A stretch of DNA of 64,000 bases from Strongylocentrotus droebachiensis (GCA_035222895.1 JAVYIG010000401.1:186001-250000); one strand, 5' to 3'; shown: positions 35,572-58,913, numbered from the stretch's first letter. A program made the numbers and translations. Notes: generated by a model not told the origin, from the sequence alone.

Positions 35572-37244
35572 ATGAAATATATTACAGGTATATAGTCAAA
35601 TGTTTGGGTAGAGATCAGCAGTCTTTTAGAATGCCCATGAAAGATAAAACTTCTGATCTTGTACATCTTCACTTTCACATCTTCACTTTCACGACTTTCT
35701 CTTGTTCCTTTCTTTCCTCTCCTCTCTTTCCTTACAACCCATACTCCCACTTTCCTTCAAATATCATTCTCCATCAATCGATTACTGTTCTTACTCCTCT
35801 CATCTTACAAAACATGTACTCCACAACATGTTATTAGACACACAAAGGTAAATTACTGAAAACAGGAATAAATATTGACTGATAGTTTATTTCTATTATT
35901 CATGCAAACATGCAATGGAACATTTCTGTGACCATACTACAGATTTCAGAGAGAGAGAGAGAGATGCTCATACTCATTTTGTACAGTCTTTACAGGGGGC
36001 TTATAAACTATAAACCTTATAACCAATAAATATAGGTTAAAATGTTATTTCTGTAAGGAGATATTGCAAGTTGACTTTCAATCTGCTGTGAGTGGTTTGA
36101 GGCACTGAGATGGAAAAGGGTAATAATTATGAGAAAAAAGGCCCAATGGTCTGTTTTGTGATGCTTTGGTGCTATCAGTGTACCCCTAAGATGACATAAT
36201 GAATCTCAACCTCTGGGGTTTCGCCCAACAATGTGATTCACCTATAAAGGCTGGCAGTTTTAGTAAACAGATTAAATACAATTCAGAATTTGAGACCACG
36301 CTACATTGTTGAAACATTTAAAATGTCTCTCGATTTTGTTTTTGTTTTTGTTTTGTTAACCTCAATTTTATAATTAATAACATCATTTCCATAAATAGGA
36401 TGGGAAGGTTAAAAGCAAAAGGTATCTCCCAAAGCATAATATAAACTACAACATATTTTGCAATTTAATCCATCTGAAATGATCTGATACATAAGAAACG
36501 AGACTATATACTACGCAAAATTTTGCAATGTAACCATATGATATGTAAGAAGAAACAAAATTATTATAACAGTATAAAGAAACACGTGACATACTGTAAC
36601 TAGCTTCAATACAAGTAGCATATTGGGTTCGATAAGCATTTGCACGGTGAAGGGTTGACAAAGTGACAAAGTGTTCTTATTGTTCTTCATAAAACTTCAA
36701 ACAGTCTACATTGTTATAGGATAATAACCTTATGCTTATATCTAACTTCATTTCTAGATACTGATAATGCTATCCCAGACAAATATGTAATATCAAGCAT
36801 TGCACAGACCCCTTTGTGCACCTTGTTATATCTCATAATCTATTCCCATGGCAACTAAAAAGCCTTTCAAACATTAAATTTATTTACATTGATGTATACG
36901 ATCTCTAAATTGTTAAGAATTCATGATAGGAAATTCAAAGGTATATCACAGGATTAATCAAAACTTGATGAACATACATGTATACTTTGGTTCTATGTGT
37001 TTCATAAATTCACATGCTCAGAGACTATAGAATGATAATTAAGAAGGAAAAAATATGCTGAGAAATTGTTAGTGTTCTACACAATCGTTTAATCCTATAC
37101 AAGGCATGTTTGAAATAAGTTAGCACTTTTGATAAATATACTCTAAAGTTCTTTAAAACCATTATATCACAATATAAATGGAAACAAATAGTCACAAGCA
37201 TAAAATGGAAGCAAATAGGAAGGGGAAATTCAACAAAAATTGTG

Positions 37245-37435
37245 AAAGAGAGAGATGGAGAGAGAAAAAGAAAAGAGAGGGGTAAAAAGAAAAGAGAGGG
37301 GTAAATAGAAAGAGAGAGAGACGGAGAGAGTGAAAGAGAGAGAAAGGGGAAAAATAGAAAGAGAGAGGGAGAGAGAAAAAGAGAGGGGGAAAGTAGAGAG
37401 ACAGAGAGAGAGGGAGGGAGGAGAGGAGATAAACA
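37245..37435. repeat. Purine-rich microsatellite
   Basis: GAGA/GGGGAAA runs downstream of the UBA5 stop codon. Minus-strand frames of 103-126 codons are low-complexity Ser/Leu/Phe translations. Confidence 0.8.
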
Positions 37436-37911
37436 GAAAGAGCAGGGAAGTGGAAAATAGATACATGTAATGACTCAGAGAAGAAGAGAACGAACAAAGA
37501 CATGAAAATGGGGATGACAATTTTGAGAAATAAATATCAAGCAAAAAAGACAGAAAAACTGGAAGAGCCTTGTAACATTTATGATTCACATTATATATTC
37601 TTACATGCACTTTGCATCTTCAATATAGTAGTCATGTCATGGACAAAGTAGTCTTTAATAGCTGACAAACTTGTAACCTTTTCAGGTTCCCAAAACAAGA
37701 CAGGCTTTTTTTAGACATCGATCCTTCTTCTCGGAGCATAGTTATGGAATGATAAGTTACATTCATCTGCTGAGAGTCACAAGGGCATTAAAGCATATAC
37801 TTTAACACAGAGTGAACGCCTTTCTGGTTCTCAACAGGTAAGATGGCAATAGGAATGGCAAATCAATATAGATCTTGAATATCACAGCTGTCAGGGTGTA
37901 CAGGTTTTGTT

Positions 37912-48004
<10,093 letters not shown>

Positions 48005-48227
48005 TATATTTGTACTTCTGTTCAAGGACCGAAAACATATGCTCAAGTTTCTGAAGTTTACGTGTCAATGATCACCTCGCTTCCTTCTTAGAAAATCATC
48101 CTTAAAATAATATTTCACTGTTGAATCATCCACAGAACAATGGATACGAATATTGAATGATGATTCCACCTGAAGTTTTTCCATCACCGGGAATAACCTT
48201 GTAATCGAGTCAAACTTTGGTACTAAA
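48005..48227. promoter_or_regulatory. Putative bidirectional promoter of UBA5 and PIGA
   Basis: Only 223 bp separate the two start codons, and the genes run away from each other, so both 5' leaders and the core promoters must fit here unless upstream non-coding exons exist. No TATA box is evident in either direction. The exact start sites cannot be placed. Confidence 0.6.
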
Positions 48228-51200
48228 ATGAAGCATAACGTTTGGTAAGTTTTGCTGCCCCTCTCATTACAGCCCCATGTGTTGAAAATAGACGTAGTGT
48301 AGTCCCAAACGTTATGTTTTGTGTTAGTTTGACATGTTCCTCCCCTTAACTTGATGGGCGTGGTCAATACGCCCAACTTTTAAGATATGAACATTTCTAA
48401 ATGTTTGTAAATTTGTTTTAAAAAAATTATTTTGTCATACAGTGCGTCCCAGAAAAAACCAAACCGAGAATTATCGATGCTAGTTTTATCATAACTTTAT
48501 ATAGTCTAGACCTAGATCTATCACAATTATATTAATTAATATAGTCTAGACCTAAACAATAAATGACGCATAGTCTATTTGTAAAGCTTAGATCCTCCTC
48601 TTTCATTTGGTGTGAATCATATGATGCATATTTCACACACGAGTGATTAAAAACAATTTGAAGAGAGGGTACCAAAAAGTCATTTGGCGTGCGGTATCTG
48701 AATTTCAAAGAGAAAATCACAAATTTAGAAAATTCAATTTCTGCCCTTGACACCCCAATCAGGAAAAATGAGCCAGGAATAACAAAGTTCTTTTTGTTTA
48801 AAGTTATGCTTGCATTTCCATAATTTGATAAAACAAATTCATTTTCACTGGCTGCCTGCCGTAGCAACAAACTGAGTTGACAAAAGACTAATTCGATCTG
48901 CTTCGTTGATGATCTATCATGCGTCAAGTCTTTCATCTTCTTTTTGAATGGCTGATCGCACATAATATAAAGGTAGGTCATAAAAACTTGGTAAATTGAA
49001 ACATGAAAGCAGAGCTGAGCAAACACATACATGAAATAATAACATTACAGTTGTTGCAGCTGGGTCCCGGGAAGACAAATTCCTGCCCTAAGACAAAATT
49101 GTATCACATAAAAATTACTAAAACAACATATAAAATATCAAAAAGGTATTCCTTTTATTGATACAAACATAAGACAATTAAACAAGGTTATAGGGTAAAG
49201 GTGCATAGAAAACAAATTATATAAAAGAACAAGACGAAAAATACAAAGACAAGCCATATTGTTCAGCTATAGCATATTGAGTTTCAAATGTGAAATGCTG
49301 CTGTTCTCATGGGAATGTGTACTAAAAATCACCAGGACACGATTTATATTTATGATGTCAGGAAAAAAAAAGATATATTTGTTTTCTATTTTTCAGTATG
49401 GTGTCAGACTTTTTCTTCCCTAATACTGGAGGTGTTGAGAGTCATATCTATCAGTTATCACAATGTTTGTTAGCCAGAGGTCATAAGGTATGTATCGACT
49501 TCATGTAATGAAATGTGCATGTAAGCATTGTATAAATCATGTCACATCAACTGAATAATTTGTAAGTTTTTATTGGACGGTATATTTTGCTTATAAATAC
49601 ACTGTATCCCGGCCTTAATTAAAAACTAAGTTGCATACAAATCTTGTATTCTATTCAGTGGTGAATTTTTAGAACTTTGCTATCAGTCATATAAACAATA
49701 TAAAGATTCCATATTGGAACATACAAGACCTCTTTTTCATCTGGATAATGGTCAAGTTCAGCTTAACCTACCTTCTGACTTCTGAATGCTTTCATTCTGT
49801 ATCTATAGGCCTAATATAGTAGCGACCCAGTTTATGTGGGTAGGCCGGGGTAACACTTAAATCCAATCCAACATTTATACTGTGTATAAAAACAATTGAT
49901 AATAATAATAATAATAATGTAAAACATATAACATTCCTTATCACAAATGTTATTTCTATTTCTAGTGGTTTTGTCATTTGCTGCAAATTTTCATGATTGG
50001 GATTATTCAGTATAAAAAGGCAACTTCCAGTCTCTTTTCCCGCATACTCCATTCTGATTGATGTCATAAAATATCTCTGGGCTCTTTGTGGAAGAACCAC
50101 TATAACTTTGAATACAATTATGAACATATCTGTGTCATTGTATTAACTCTTCTCTTGTTTCTCAGGTGGTTGTGATCACCCATGCATACGGTGAAAGAAC
50201 AGGGATCAGATACCTTACAAACTTTCTCAAGGTAGGAGGAGTATTTGTATACTTTATAACATTTCTATAACAATAACATTCTATAGAGCAGTTTTTTCAA
50301 TAATGAGCTTCCTGTCAAATTAAAAAAACATCATTATTACTACATTTTGTATACCGGCAGATTCCCCTCTGCCACATTTTTCACTTATTTTTTAAAGCAA
50401 AATCCCAAGCTCTCTAGTTTTGCAATTATTAATATGAGTTTTCATTATGATGTTGGCCTTCTTACTCCCCTCTAGGTATATTACTTGCCATTTGGTCCAT
50501 TCTACAACCAGTGTGTCCTACCTACTGTGTTTACAACCTTGCCTCTTATTGTTACTCCCTCTAGGTATATTACTTGCCATTCGGACCATTCTACAACCAG
50601 TGTGTCCTACCTACTGTGTTTACAACCTTGCCTCTTATTGTTACTCCCTCTAGGTATATTAATTGCCATCCGGACCATTCTACAACCAGTGTGTCCTACC
50701 TACTGTGTTTACAACCTTGCCTCTTAATTATTGTTACTCCCTCTAGGTATATTACTTGCCATTCGGACCATTCTACAACCAGTGTGTCCTACCTACAGTG
50801 TTTACAACCTTGCCTCTTATTGTTACTCCCTCTAGGTATATTACTTGCCATTCGGACCATTCTACAACCAGTGTGTCCTACCTACTGTGTTTACAACCCT
50901 GCCTCTTATTAGGAATATACTTATCAGAGAGAACATCACCATCGTTCATGGTCACTCAGTAAGTATATGTGTTCCATATTTATACTTATGAATATCAAAA
51001 TCATTATTTATCAATTAGTATTATTTGAATGTGTCAGTTTAATATTTTTATACATGCAGCTTTTTTGTATAACTTGAGTGCTTCAGAAACATATAATCAC
51101 ATTGTTAGTAAGTTCAAGGGGACATATAACTTGAACCCATTGACTTCTGCATTCTCTCTTTCCCATAAGCTTTAAAGCCCCACTGTCCTACTTGTAGCCA

Positions 51201-54200
51201 CTTGCTCCCTCTATATAGAAAACTTTCCCAATCGGTGCCTGTTGGTCCCCCATGATCCTCTTTTTCTTATGTTAGTTGAGAGCTGAGTTAATGAGATAGC
51301 CACCTGTCAGTGACCTGGCTGGGTGGTGTAATCCCTTCTGGCCCAGTAGTATTGACAGCCTTTAATACAGGAGCCAACTGGTTCTAGTAGGAAACGGGTT
51401 AACTTCTTTCTGATGGATTGTCACTGATTATCTTACCCACAGACACTAAATGTTATGATGTCCTCTGGGTTACACCATTTGTTTCATTTGATTTATTTCA
51501 TTCTCGATCATACAATCATCATAAACACAAATAAATGATACACAAAATTTGAAAATTAAATGGGGAACTCAATAAATATAGCCCTTCGGCCGTTTACAAT
51601 CATAGGTTAAGGAACCCTTGTGCACTTTTTTTTCATTTTCATTCAACAAACTTTTAGATGTGAAGCAAGAAGAGATGAAAAAGTAGAGTTTATATCATAT
51701 TTGCAGGGATTCAAAGTATTCCATGTATCATGTCAATAGTTTCAGAAAGATACATGTAGGTTATACAGGAGAGGGATAGGGGAGACAATTAGAAGATTAT
51801 TTTCTCCCTTATGTAGATAATTTTGGGGTTCTTGATCATCTATTAAGCTTCAAGTTGTTATGTCTCTTTCTTTTTAGTCCTTCTCTACAATGGCCCATGA
51901 AGCCATGTTTCATGCTAAGACCATGGGTTTAAAGACAGTCTTTACAGACCATTCTCTCTTTGGTTTCGCTGATGCAAGTTCCATCATCACCAACGCCATC
52001 CTTCAATTCTCATTGGCTGATGTCAATCACGTGATCTGTGTGTCACACACAAGGTTGGTGATAGATATTCTGTTTCTTTACTTATTTCTTGTATTTGCAG
52101 TGATCTTTTTTTGGATATTAATTTCAATCAACTATGGAAATATTACAAAGTCTTCTTGCACTTATATTGTTTGGCATGAAATAATAACAAATTTTCAGTT
52201 TTGTCTCCCTATGAAAACAAGATTATTAGAAGTTTTATTATATATCTTGATAATGATTGCTAGAATACTTTCATACAAGTATCATTTGAAAGCTGTATTC
52301 ATTTACATGTATTACAACACTCCTGCTGAGGGTTTGTTGGTATGTAGGCAGTTTTGTTGGAAGGGTACACACATGATTTATATATAAAGTATAATATAAA
52401 TATTATATCACGTGACACATTGTATTCTGAAAGAGAGAAGGATACTATTAGTATCAACTAATTAGCATTTTCTGTACAGTATTAAAATGCCCTCTCAGTA
52501 GATGATATATGCTAGAAATATTCTGATGGATTGCAAATTGTGAGTGAATTCATGAACAGTACCGTATATTAATACACAAAAACATTGTTAAATTTTTACA
52601 AGACTTCCAACATATTTCCTATAAAATAATAATAATATTAATAATAAGGTGAATTTTTAATGAGCCTAATATTTTTCTAGGCGCGATGATGATGTTGTCC
52701 TAGCAGCCATTAGGTAACGTATAGCACTTCTACCCAATAGAGAGCTAGGACAACAGCACCAACATTACAATGTTACATAATATATAATACAGAATACTGA
52801 TATAATATATATGAATTGCAGTCTTTTTTTTTGGGGGGGGGGGCATTGTAATTGAAGATATAACCAGAGTAGAAATATATTATATAATTTATTTTTTCCA
52901 CAAGACTAATAATGTTTGTTTTTACTCATCATAGTAAAGAGAACACTGTCCTGAGGGCATCTATGTCACCTAGTCTGGTCTCGGTCATACCAAATGCTGT
53001 GGATCCTACCGTATTCAAACCTGATACGTCCAAGAGGAAACATGATAGAAGTGAGTAAGAGTGAGTGAGTTAGAGGAAGAGATCGAGAGACACACGCAGA
53101 CAGACAGAGACATTGAGTGAGAGATAAACAGACAGACAGACAGAGTGAGTGAGTGCGTGAGTGAGAGAGAGAGAGAGAAATAGAGAGAGACAGTGAGGAA
53201 GAAAGAGAGAGAGAGAGATAAACAGACAGTGATGAGACAGAGAGACAGACAGAGAGACGGACAGACAGAGTGAGAGAGAAACATTAGGGGAGAGAGCAAG
53301 TGGTATTGGTAAATGTCACAAAGAGAGAATGAGCTGAAGGCAATGTCTGATAAGTGAATGACAGGAGGCATAGTATCGGTGAATGACTCTAAACATTAAA
53401 GATGCATTCAATTTTAATTGAAAAATTCACAAGTGAAAGTAGAATAGATGACATTTATTGAGAAATTATGGTCTAAATGTATCCGTAAGACACCTGCACA
53501 TTGACTTGCGTTGTTTCTTGTGGAATAAAATATGATTGTGGAAATAATATTCAATTTTGGACATATATATGAGGGATACTTTCAGGATGAATTCCATGGT
53601 TGAAGAGTGATAGTCATGATAAAAACATGCAGTAGTATCCAGAACAACACTGACATTTTTCAGAAGTATTAATCACTGGTTGTTATTCTCCTTATTCTTA
53701 TTCTTATTCTTATCATAGGAAAATGTAACTAACCATCTGTGTTTTTGTATTTCGTTTGTTTGTAAAGTAACGATTGTAATAGTGAGTCGTCTGGTGTACA
53801 GGAAAGGCATGGATCTACTTGCGGCCATCATTCCTATCATATGTGCAGCACATCCAGATGTAGACTTCCTCATTGGTAAGATCCCAGTCCTTCTTCAATG
53901 TATTCAAACTCTCTGCAGACTCAATTAACCCATTGCACACTGGAATGGTGTGTCTCCCTGCATCAAGCTTATGGGAATGAGATAATTCAATAGTCAAGGG
54001 GTTAAAGACTAATGTAAGAAGATCATGGAATAGTAATAATTGAATATGAAAAGCACATTTCATGACAAATAGAATATTTATATTACTTTTTCTTAACAAA
54101 GGGTCCTACAATAATAATAATAATAATGTTTTTCTGCCGTAAATTGTATAATGCCTCTAAGCGCCTGTATCTGTTTCAATACATCAGTATAATATTTCAA

Positions 54201-57200
54201 AGTAAGCAAATTTTGTTCGAAGTTGCTTTTTTTTCTCTTTTCAAATGAGAACTTCCTTTATTTGGGAAATCAGAGCTCTAGACAGTAAATAAAAAAGGAA
54301 AAAAAGAAGCAAATTTCAGTTATAATATGACTTGAATAAGTTGCATGGGAGGTTTAGTAAGATTTATTCAGAGAGTAATATTGAGATACACAACAAGGTA
54401 AAGAATCTTTGACTGCTTCGTAACTTCTGATTTATTCCTTGTAGCTTTTAAATGTTATTTCATATGATGTATTTGCAAATTGGTATTTTCATCTGTTTCT
54501 GTGTACTCTCTGCAGGTGGAGATGGGCCAATGAGAATCAATATTGAAGAAGTAAGAGAGCGTTACCTGCTTCAGGAACGTGTCACTATGCTGGGGGCTGT
54601 CCAACATTCAAATGTCAAAAACGTGAGGAGGATATTCAGTCAAGCTTTTGCTACTTTTCTTCCCCTCCGTCTAATTCTTGTTTTGTATTGTGAGCTTAAT
54701 AATAGTGCATGGTTGGTTTGAGTTCTTGATACCATTCATGGTTTGCATTCAATCTATGCACTAAGGAACATGAAAGTTTGCTGGTATGATAGACCATATA
54801 ATATCTGTGAAACAATCAGAATCTGCACATTTTATTTGAAAATGTGACCGTTTACCTTTGTGACTATACTTTTTTGACTTTTTCTACATGCATGTCAAAT
54901 CCATGCTCTTTGTTTATTGCACAGAAACCTTAATCTAAAAGTATTTTGTTGAGCATTTCTTGACAATTTGTGACAATATGAGGAGAACTATTAGTATTGT
55001 GAAACAATCTTCTATCTTTGCATTATAATATAGGCACTATTGCCAAAACAATACTTGTATTTCGCCATGCTTTGATCCAACTGAAGTTATATCTGCATGG
55101 TAAAGTGATTTTATATTGTTATTTACTATATCAGGTTCTGAACCAAGGAGATATATTCATCAATGCATCACTCACTGAAGCCTTCTGTATAGCCATTGTG
55201 GAAGCAACTCTTTGTGGGTATGTTTGTATAAAGATCTTGATTAGTCTCTCTTCTTCATGATCAGTTGAATAATTGGTTCTTTAGGGGTGTTTCAACCACA
55301 TCTTGAAAGGGTCAAATTGTTTTCATGTCTTCAGTATTTCAGACTTACATGTAGGTAGGTAGTTTCAAAGATTTGAGGCAGTAATCTAGAAGCATCATCA
55401 GAGATGTTAAGGAATTATAAAGACAGGAAGAAAGATTAGTTTGACCCTTTTATATTTTGTGTGATCGTTTGGATCGATTAGAAAATGAGGAGTATAAAGT
55501 ACATTATTAGTTATGATATGTGAAGTTGCTGTGGTTAAATAGAAACGTGAACATGTATTTATGCTCACTTCTTAAGAACCTAGAAATAGTTCAGGTGTGA
55601 CAGCTTTTTTGAATGGATTTTCAGTACCATGCCTTTGCGGATTAGGAATACTGCTTAGGTTATAATACGAACCCAACAACCCTGATAATAACACAGGCGC
55701 ATAGAGCATCCATTGTATTTGGAATAGATGTGTATGTTTCATGTTTTTATCTGCCATTATCTGTATGGAGGCAGAGGAAGCTACTATTTGTGCAATTAGT
55801 AGGTTTTTTATATTCAATTCAATTCATCTTTATTCAACGATATAAAAGAAAAATGGTACAATGCAATAAAACATATTGACATAATCATATACATGTATAA
55901 AATTAACATATCGTTAGGGGCAACCAAAAAAGATCACTGAGGATCTTGTGGACTGGTGCCCCTTTGACAAAATTAACAAATTATAAGTAAAACATTAATA
56001 ATAATCACAAGCAGACACATCCAACACACACACACACACTCACCCAAGAGAAGGGAAGGAGAAAGAGAGATTACATGTACAGTGTACATATATGAGGTAA
56101 ACTTATTAAAAAGATATATGGAAATCAAGAAGTATATTTATGAATAAAGTGACTTTTAAGTAAGGCTTTGAAGGAGGAGGCTGTTGAACATGGACGAATG
56201 ATTGTATTTAAATTATTATATGGAATGGCTGGACATTTGTTTTCCCTTTACAGATTACAGGTTGTGAGTACGAGAGTAGGAGGAGTGCCTGAAGTCTTGC
56301 CTGAAGATCTTATACTACTTGTTGAACCTAGTGTCAAAGGTATATTGGTTAATCGTCTGACTCCTAAAACTGAGATAACTGGGCATTGAAATAGAGATCA
56401 AATGAAAATGAATATCTTCAGAAGATTATAATATTTATATGTTAGTATACTTCATATAATTAAATACAAGATCTATCTAAACACTGTTTAATACAGTGCA
56501 TATTATCCTGGATATTAATTTACCTGCATGTTTTTAATAAATGGTTGTCAAGCATAGAATGAGACACACATACAAGTTTTCTTAGTCCTGACCAAGATAT
56601 ATGACAGGATCCTGCTGTTTGACTGCATTTCATATGGTGATTTCCTGTTGATCCATTCTAATTAAAAGATGCTTATTGGTGTTATTTACCAATTGATCCT
56701 TTTAATACTTGAGAAACCAACCAACAAACAACATTGTTTTTATTCCACCCCAGGTATCTTGAGTGGATTAGAAGAAGCCATAACAAGGAGGAGAATGGGA
56801 ACCTTTATCTGTCCTGAGGTCATCTACCAACGCATGGCTCATGTCTATACCTGGCAAAATGTTGCCAAGAGAACAGAGAAAGTAGGTTCAGTTTGAAGAA
56901 ATTCATTACTAGATATGGACTATTACTTCTTCTTTTTTCTTTTTGTGTGTGGATTATTTATGATAATACTAACTCATGATTTTTGTACATCCCTGTATCA
57001 CATTTGATCCTGATGATCTTCAAAATAATTTAAGCCCCCCCCCCAAAAAAAAAAAAAAAACAACAACAACAACAAACAAACAAACAAACAAACAAACATG
57101 GTAGCATAATGCTTTTGATCAAATCATCATTTTGTTCCCTCTGTCATTGTCATCATGGTCATAAACATAAACATATTCATATCATTGTTATTTCAGTGGA

Positions 57201-58848
57201 AAATATAATATAATCTACAGCATCAATATTGATTTTGAACATAAACATTGCACATTTGATTTGTTTCTATTTTAACTGCCATTTTATGTAACATTATATT
57301 CTGTATCCCGTTCATAATCACATGACCATCAGACGGTTGGATATTTTTATTCACGGTTAGTGATTGTTATGTGGGTAATTGCATAAATTAGGAACCCACT
57401 TTGTGTTCCACTTACATAAGGAATCCACACATATTTGTGGCTCTGAGTAAAGACTTAAAAAGTAGAGTGAGATTTCAAAGTGATTTCCAAGCATAATATT
57501 ACACCCTCATACCTAGAATCACTTAACAATCTCACTCCACTATTTAAGTCTTTACTCAGAGCCACAAATATGTGTGGGTTCCTTATGTAAGTGTGACACC
57601 AAAAATGTCACAAAGTGGGTCCCTAATTATTGGAATTACCCAGTGCATTTTTTGTTTGTTCAGGTTTATGACAGCATATTGAATGATGAAACTCTTAGCC
57701 TGCCACAACGGTTTGATTGCTACTACAAGTGTGGACCAGCAGCAGGAAAATTCTTTGTTCTTCTTGCAGCGATCAACTTCATTTTCTTCTGGTTCTTGGA
57801 GTGGTTTTGTCCGAGAGAGGTAAGGCGTCTTCATACCTAGCTACCTTGTTCCACAGTTATCAAGTTCTCACGTTCAGAAATCAGCCCCCGGTGTATGTGT
57901 AGTGTTCCAACAATATGAAACAAATATAGAAATGAAAATTATTGACCTGTCAAAGAAAAACATTTTCTGTCTTTACAATCTTACACAATTGGTGCATTCC
58001 ATGATGCACCTCCATCCATCTCGTTGAGATTGATAGTGGTACCTCTCCATTTTTTAAAGATCTTGGGATATTTGGGTCATTTGTTCATATGCTAACTACA
58101 AACCAATGAACCCCTGGGTGATATTAAATTCAAACTGTAACAAGATGCATGAATTGCTAAGTTTCTTTATGGGGCTGTGGTTTTGGGGTCACTCTAGAAA
58201 AAAAGTCTCTTCTCAGAGTTCAAATCAAGAGCCTATAGATTTAAGTCCTAGTCAGATGTTTATGTTCTTAGTAATAGACAATATATTTTTTATCTACAAC
58301 TGTCTTTCATCCAGATTCGGTAAATAGCTATACTAAGCAGGAACAAATTTGTAGAATATTTTCCATCTTAAATACAAGAGTCATATAAAAAAGGTTACTT
58401 TCATCATAATCATTATTTTATGTCCATTTTTCTCCGTGCCGTGGGGTTGGAAGTTACATTCCCTTAATGGCCATTCTCCAAACCATTCACTTTGGTAAGG
58501 CCAGATTCTCTCTTCTTATTTCTCCTTCCAAGATTTGCAAGCATCTTGGAATAAATTGTCTGAATTGAGAAACCCATGCTAGGCCACCCATTCTTTTTTG
58601 ACCACTGCTTCAGGATGATGAGTGGAAATATTTATATATCCAATTCACTCATTTCTAACCTGTTCCCTTATTGCATTTTTTGATAGGATATTGACATGGT
58701 CCCAGAAGCAAAGTCATCAACCAAAGGAACCGAATGCCCTTCTGCTACTACTACGACTTTAGATCCTTCTGCAACTAAAGACTCTCCTGCATTGAGCCAC
58801 ATAGTAACAAGGTCTAAGGCAAGGAGAAAGCAAGTTGTACAGAGTTGA
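48228..58848 (+). CDS. PIGA: PIGA, GPI-GlcNAc transferase catalytic subunit (13 coding exons)
   Basis: Exons: 48228-48244, 49397-49487, 50166-50231, 50836-50958, 51878-52053, 52935-53050, 53768-53875, 54516-54622, 55135-55217, 56254-56339, 56754-56881, 57664-57819, 58687-58848. All are GT-AG and phase-matched, totalling 1419 nt (472 aa; human about 484). PIGA transfers GlcNAc from UDP-GlcNAc to phosphatidylinositol on the cytosolic face of the ER, the first step of GPI-anchor synthesis. Visible: [20 protein letters not shown] donor loop at 7-26, [11 protein letters not shown], a GT4 EX7E motif (E283, E291 in EAFCIAIVE), [12 protein letters not shown], and one C-terminal membrane helix at about 397-415. 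The first exon carries just MKHNV plus two bases of Cys; an in-frame stop precedes it. The C-terminal tail is divergent. Exon 4 is preceded by four partial copies of itself. Confidence 0.95.
48440..48985. mobile_element. Tc1/mariner-like fragment, copy 2, in PIGA intron 1
   Basis: TA then CAGTGCGTCCCAGAAAAAAC opens a diverged copy of the fragment at 35077. The minus-strand 166-codon frame (48532-49032) lies inside the fragment and shows no transposase motif, so it is not called a gene. It lies 195 bp after PIGA exon 1. Confidence 0.55.
50471..50924 (+). repeat. PIGA: Five tandem copies of the PIGA exon 4 acceptor and 5' part
   Basis: CCCTCTAG followed by GTATATTACTTGCCATT recurs with exon starts at 50476, 50565, 50654, 50747 and 50836 (spacing 89, 89, 93 and 89 bp). 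Each copy includes the pyrimidine tract, the AG and about 75 nt of exon. Only the fifth continues into the rest of the exon ([16 protein letters not shown]). Copies differ at a handful of bases and copy 3 has an extra AATT. Using any upstream acceptor shifts the frame or meets a stop. Confidence 0.92.
51172..51365 (+). mobile_element. TTAA-target MITE, copy 4 of 4, in PIGA intron 4
   Basis: TTAA at 51172-51175 and 51362-51365. Nearly identical to copy 1 across CACTTGCTCCCTCTATATAG and GTTGGTCCCCCATGATCCTC. Confidence 0.7.
53050..53290. repeat. GA/GACA-rich microsatellite in PIGA intron 6
   Basis: GAGAGA and CAGACAGA runs begin right after the exon 6 donor. The minus-strand Ser/Leu frame is a translation of the repeat. 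Confidence 0.85.
55805..56160 (-). repeat. Possible retrotransposon tail in PIGA intron 9
   Basis: On the minus strand the sequence ends AATAAAGATGAATTGAATTG, the look of a LINE or SINE 3' tail. The rest is AT-rich with a CA microsatellite at 56024-56042. No protein remains. Confidence 0.35.
57371..57642. mobile_element. Palindromic MITE ending 21 bp before PIGA exon 12
   Basis: Arms at 57371-57475 and 57525-57642 are inverse copies (GGGTAATT termini; CACAAATATGTGTG and GACTTAAA blocks). Its right end nearly reaches the polypyrimidine tract of the exon 12 acceptor. Confidence 0.75.
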
Positions 58849-58913
58849 TAGAGGGCTATCAAGAGACTTATAGTTATCCTTAGTTGACAGTGTAGATATT
58901 TATTGAGTACCAC

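Larger units (their letters stand above)
31115..37911. other. Intergenic region between the TIR-Death gene and UBA5
   Basis: AT-rich. It should contain the two 3' UTRs, which converge here. AATAAA-type signals occur on both strands but none can be singled out. The recognisable contents are a hAT MITE (32372-32677), a dispersed repeat (32978-33777), a possible LINE tail (34096-34340), a mariner-like fragment (35077-35571) and a purine microsatellite (37245-37435). No further gene seen. Confidence 0.55.

Noticed and set aside
48532..49032. 166-codon minus-strand frame in PIGA intron 1
   Set aside because: Overlaps a mariner-like fragment that is also present at 35 kb, where the frame is not kept; no DDE motif seen.
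50447..50962. Overlapping frames of 68-112 codons
   Set aside because: Read-through of the repeated PIGA exon 4 fragments. They are not separate proteins.
51890..52387. 165-codon frame starting in PIGA exon 5
   Set aside because: Only the first part is exon 5. After 52053 the frame reads intron sequence past a GTTGGTGA donor.
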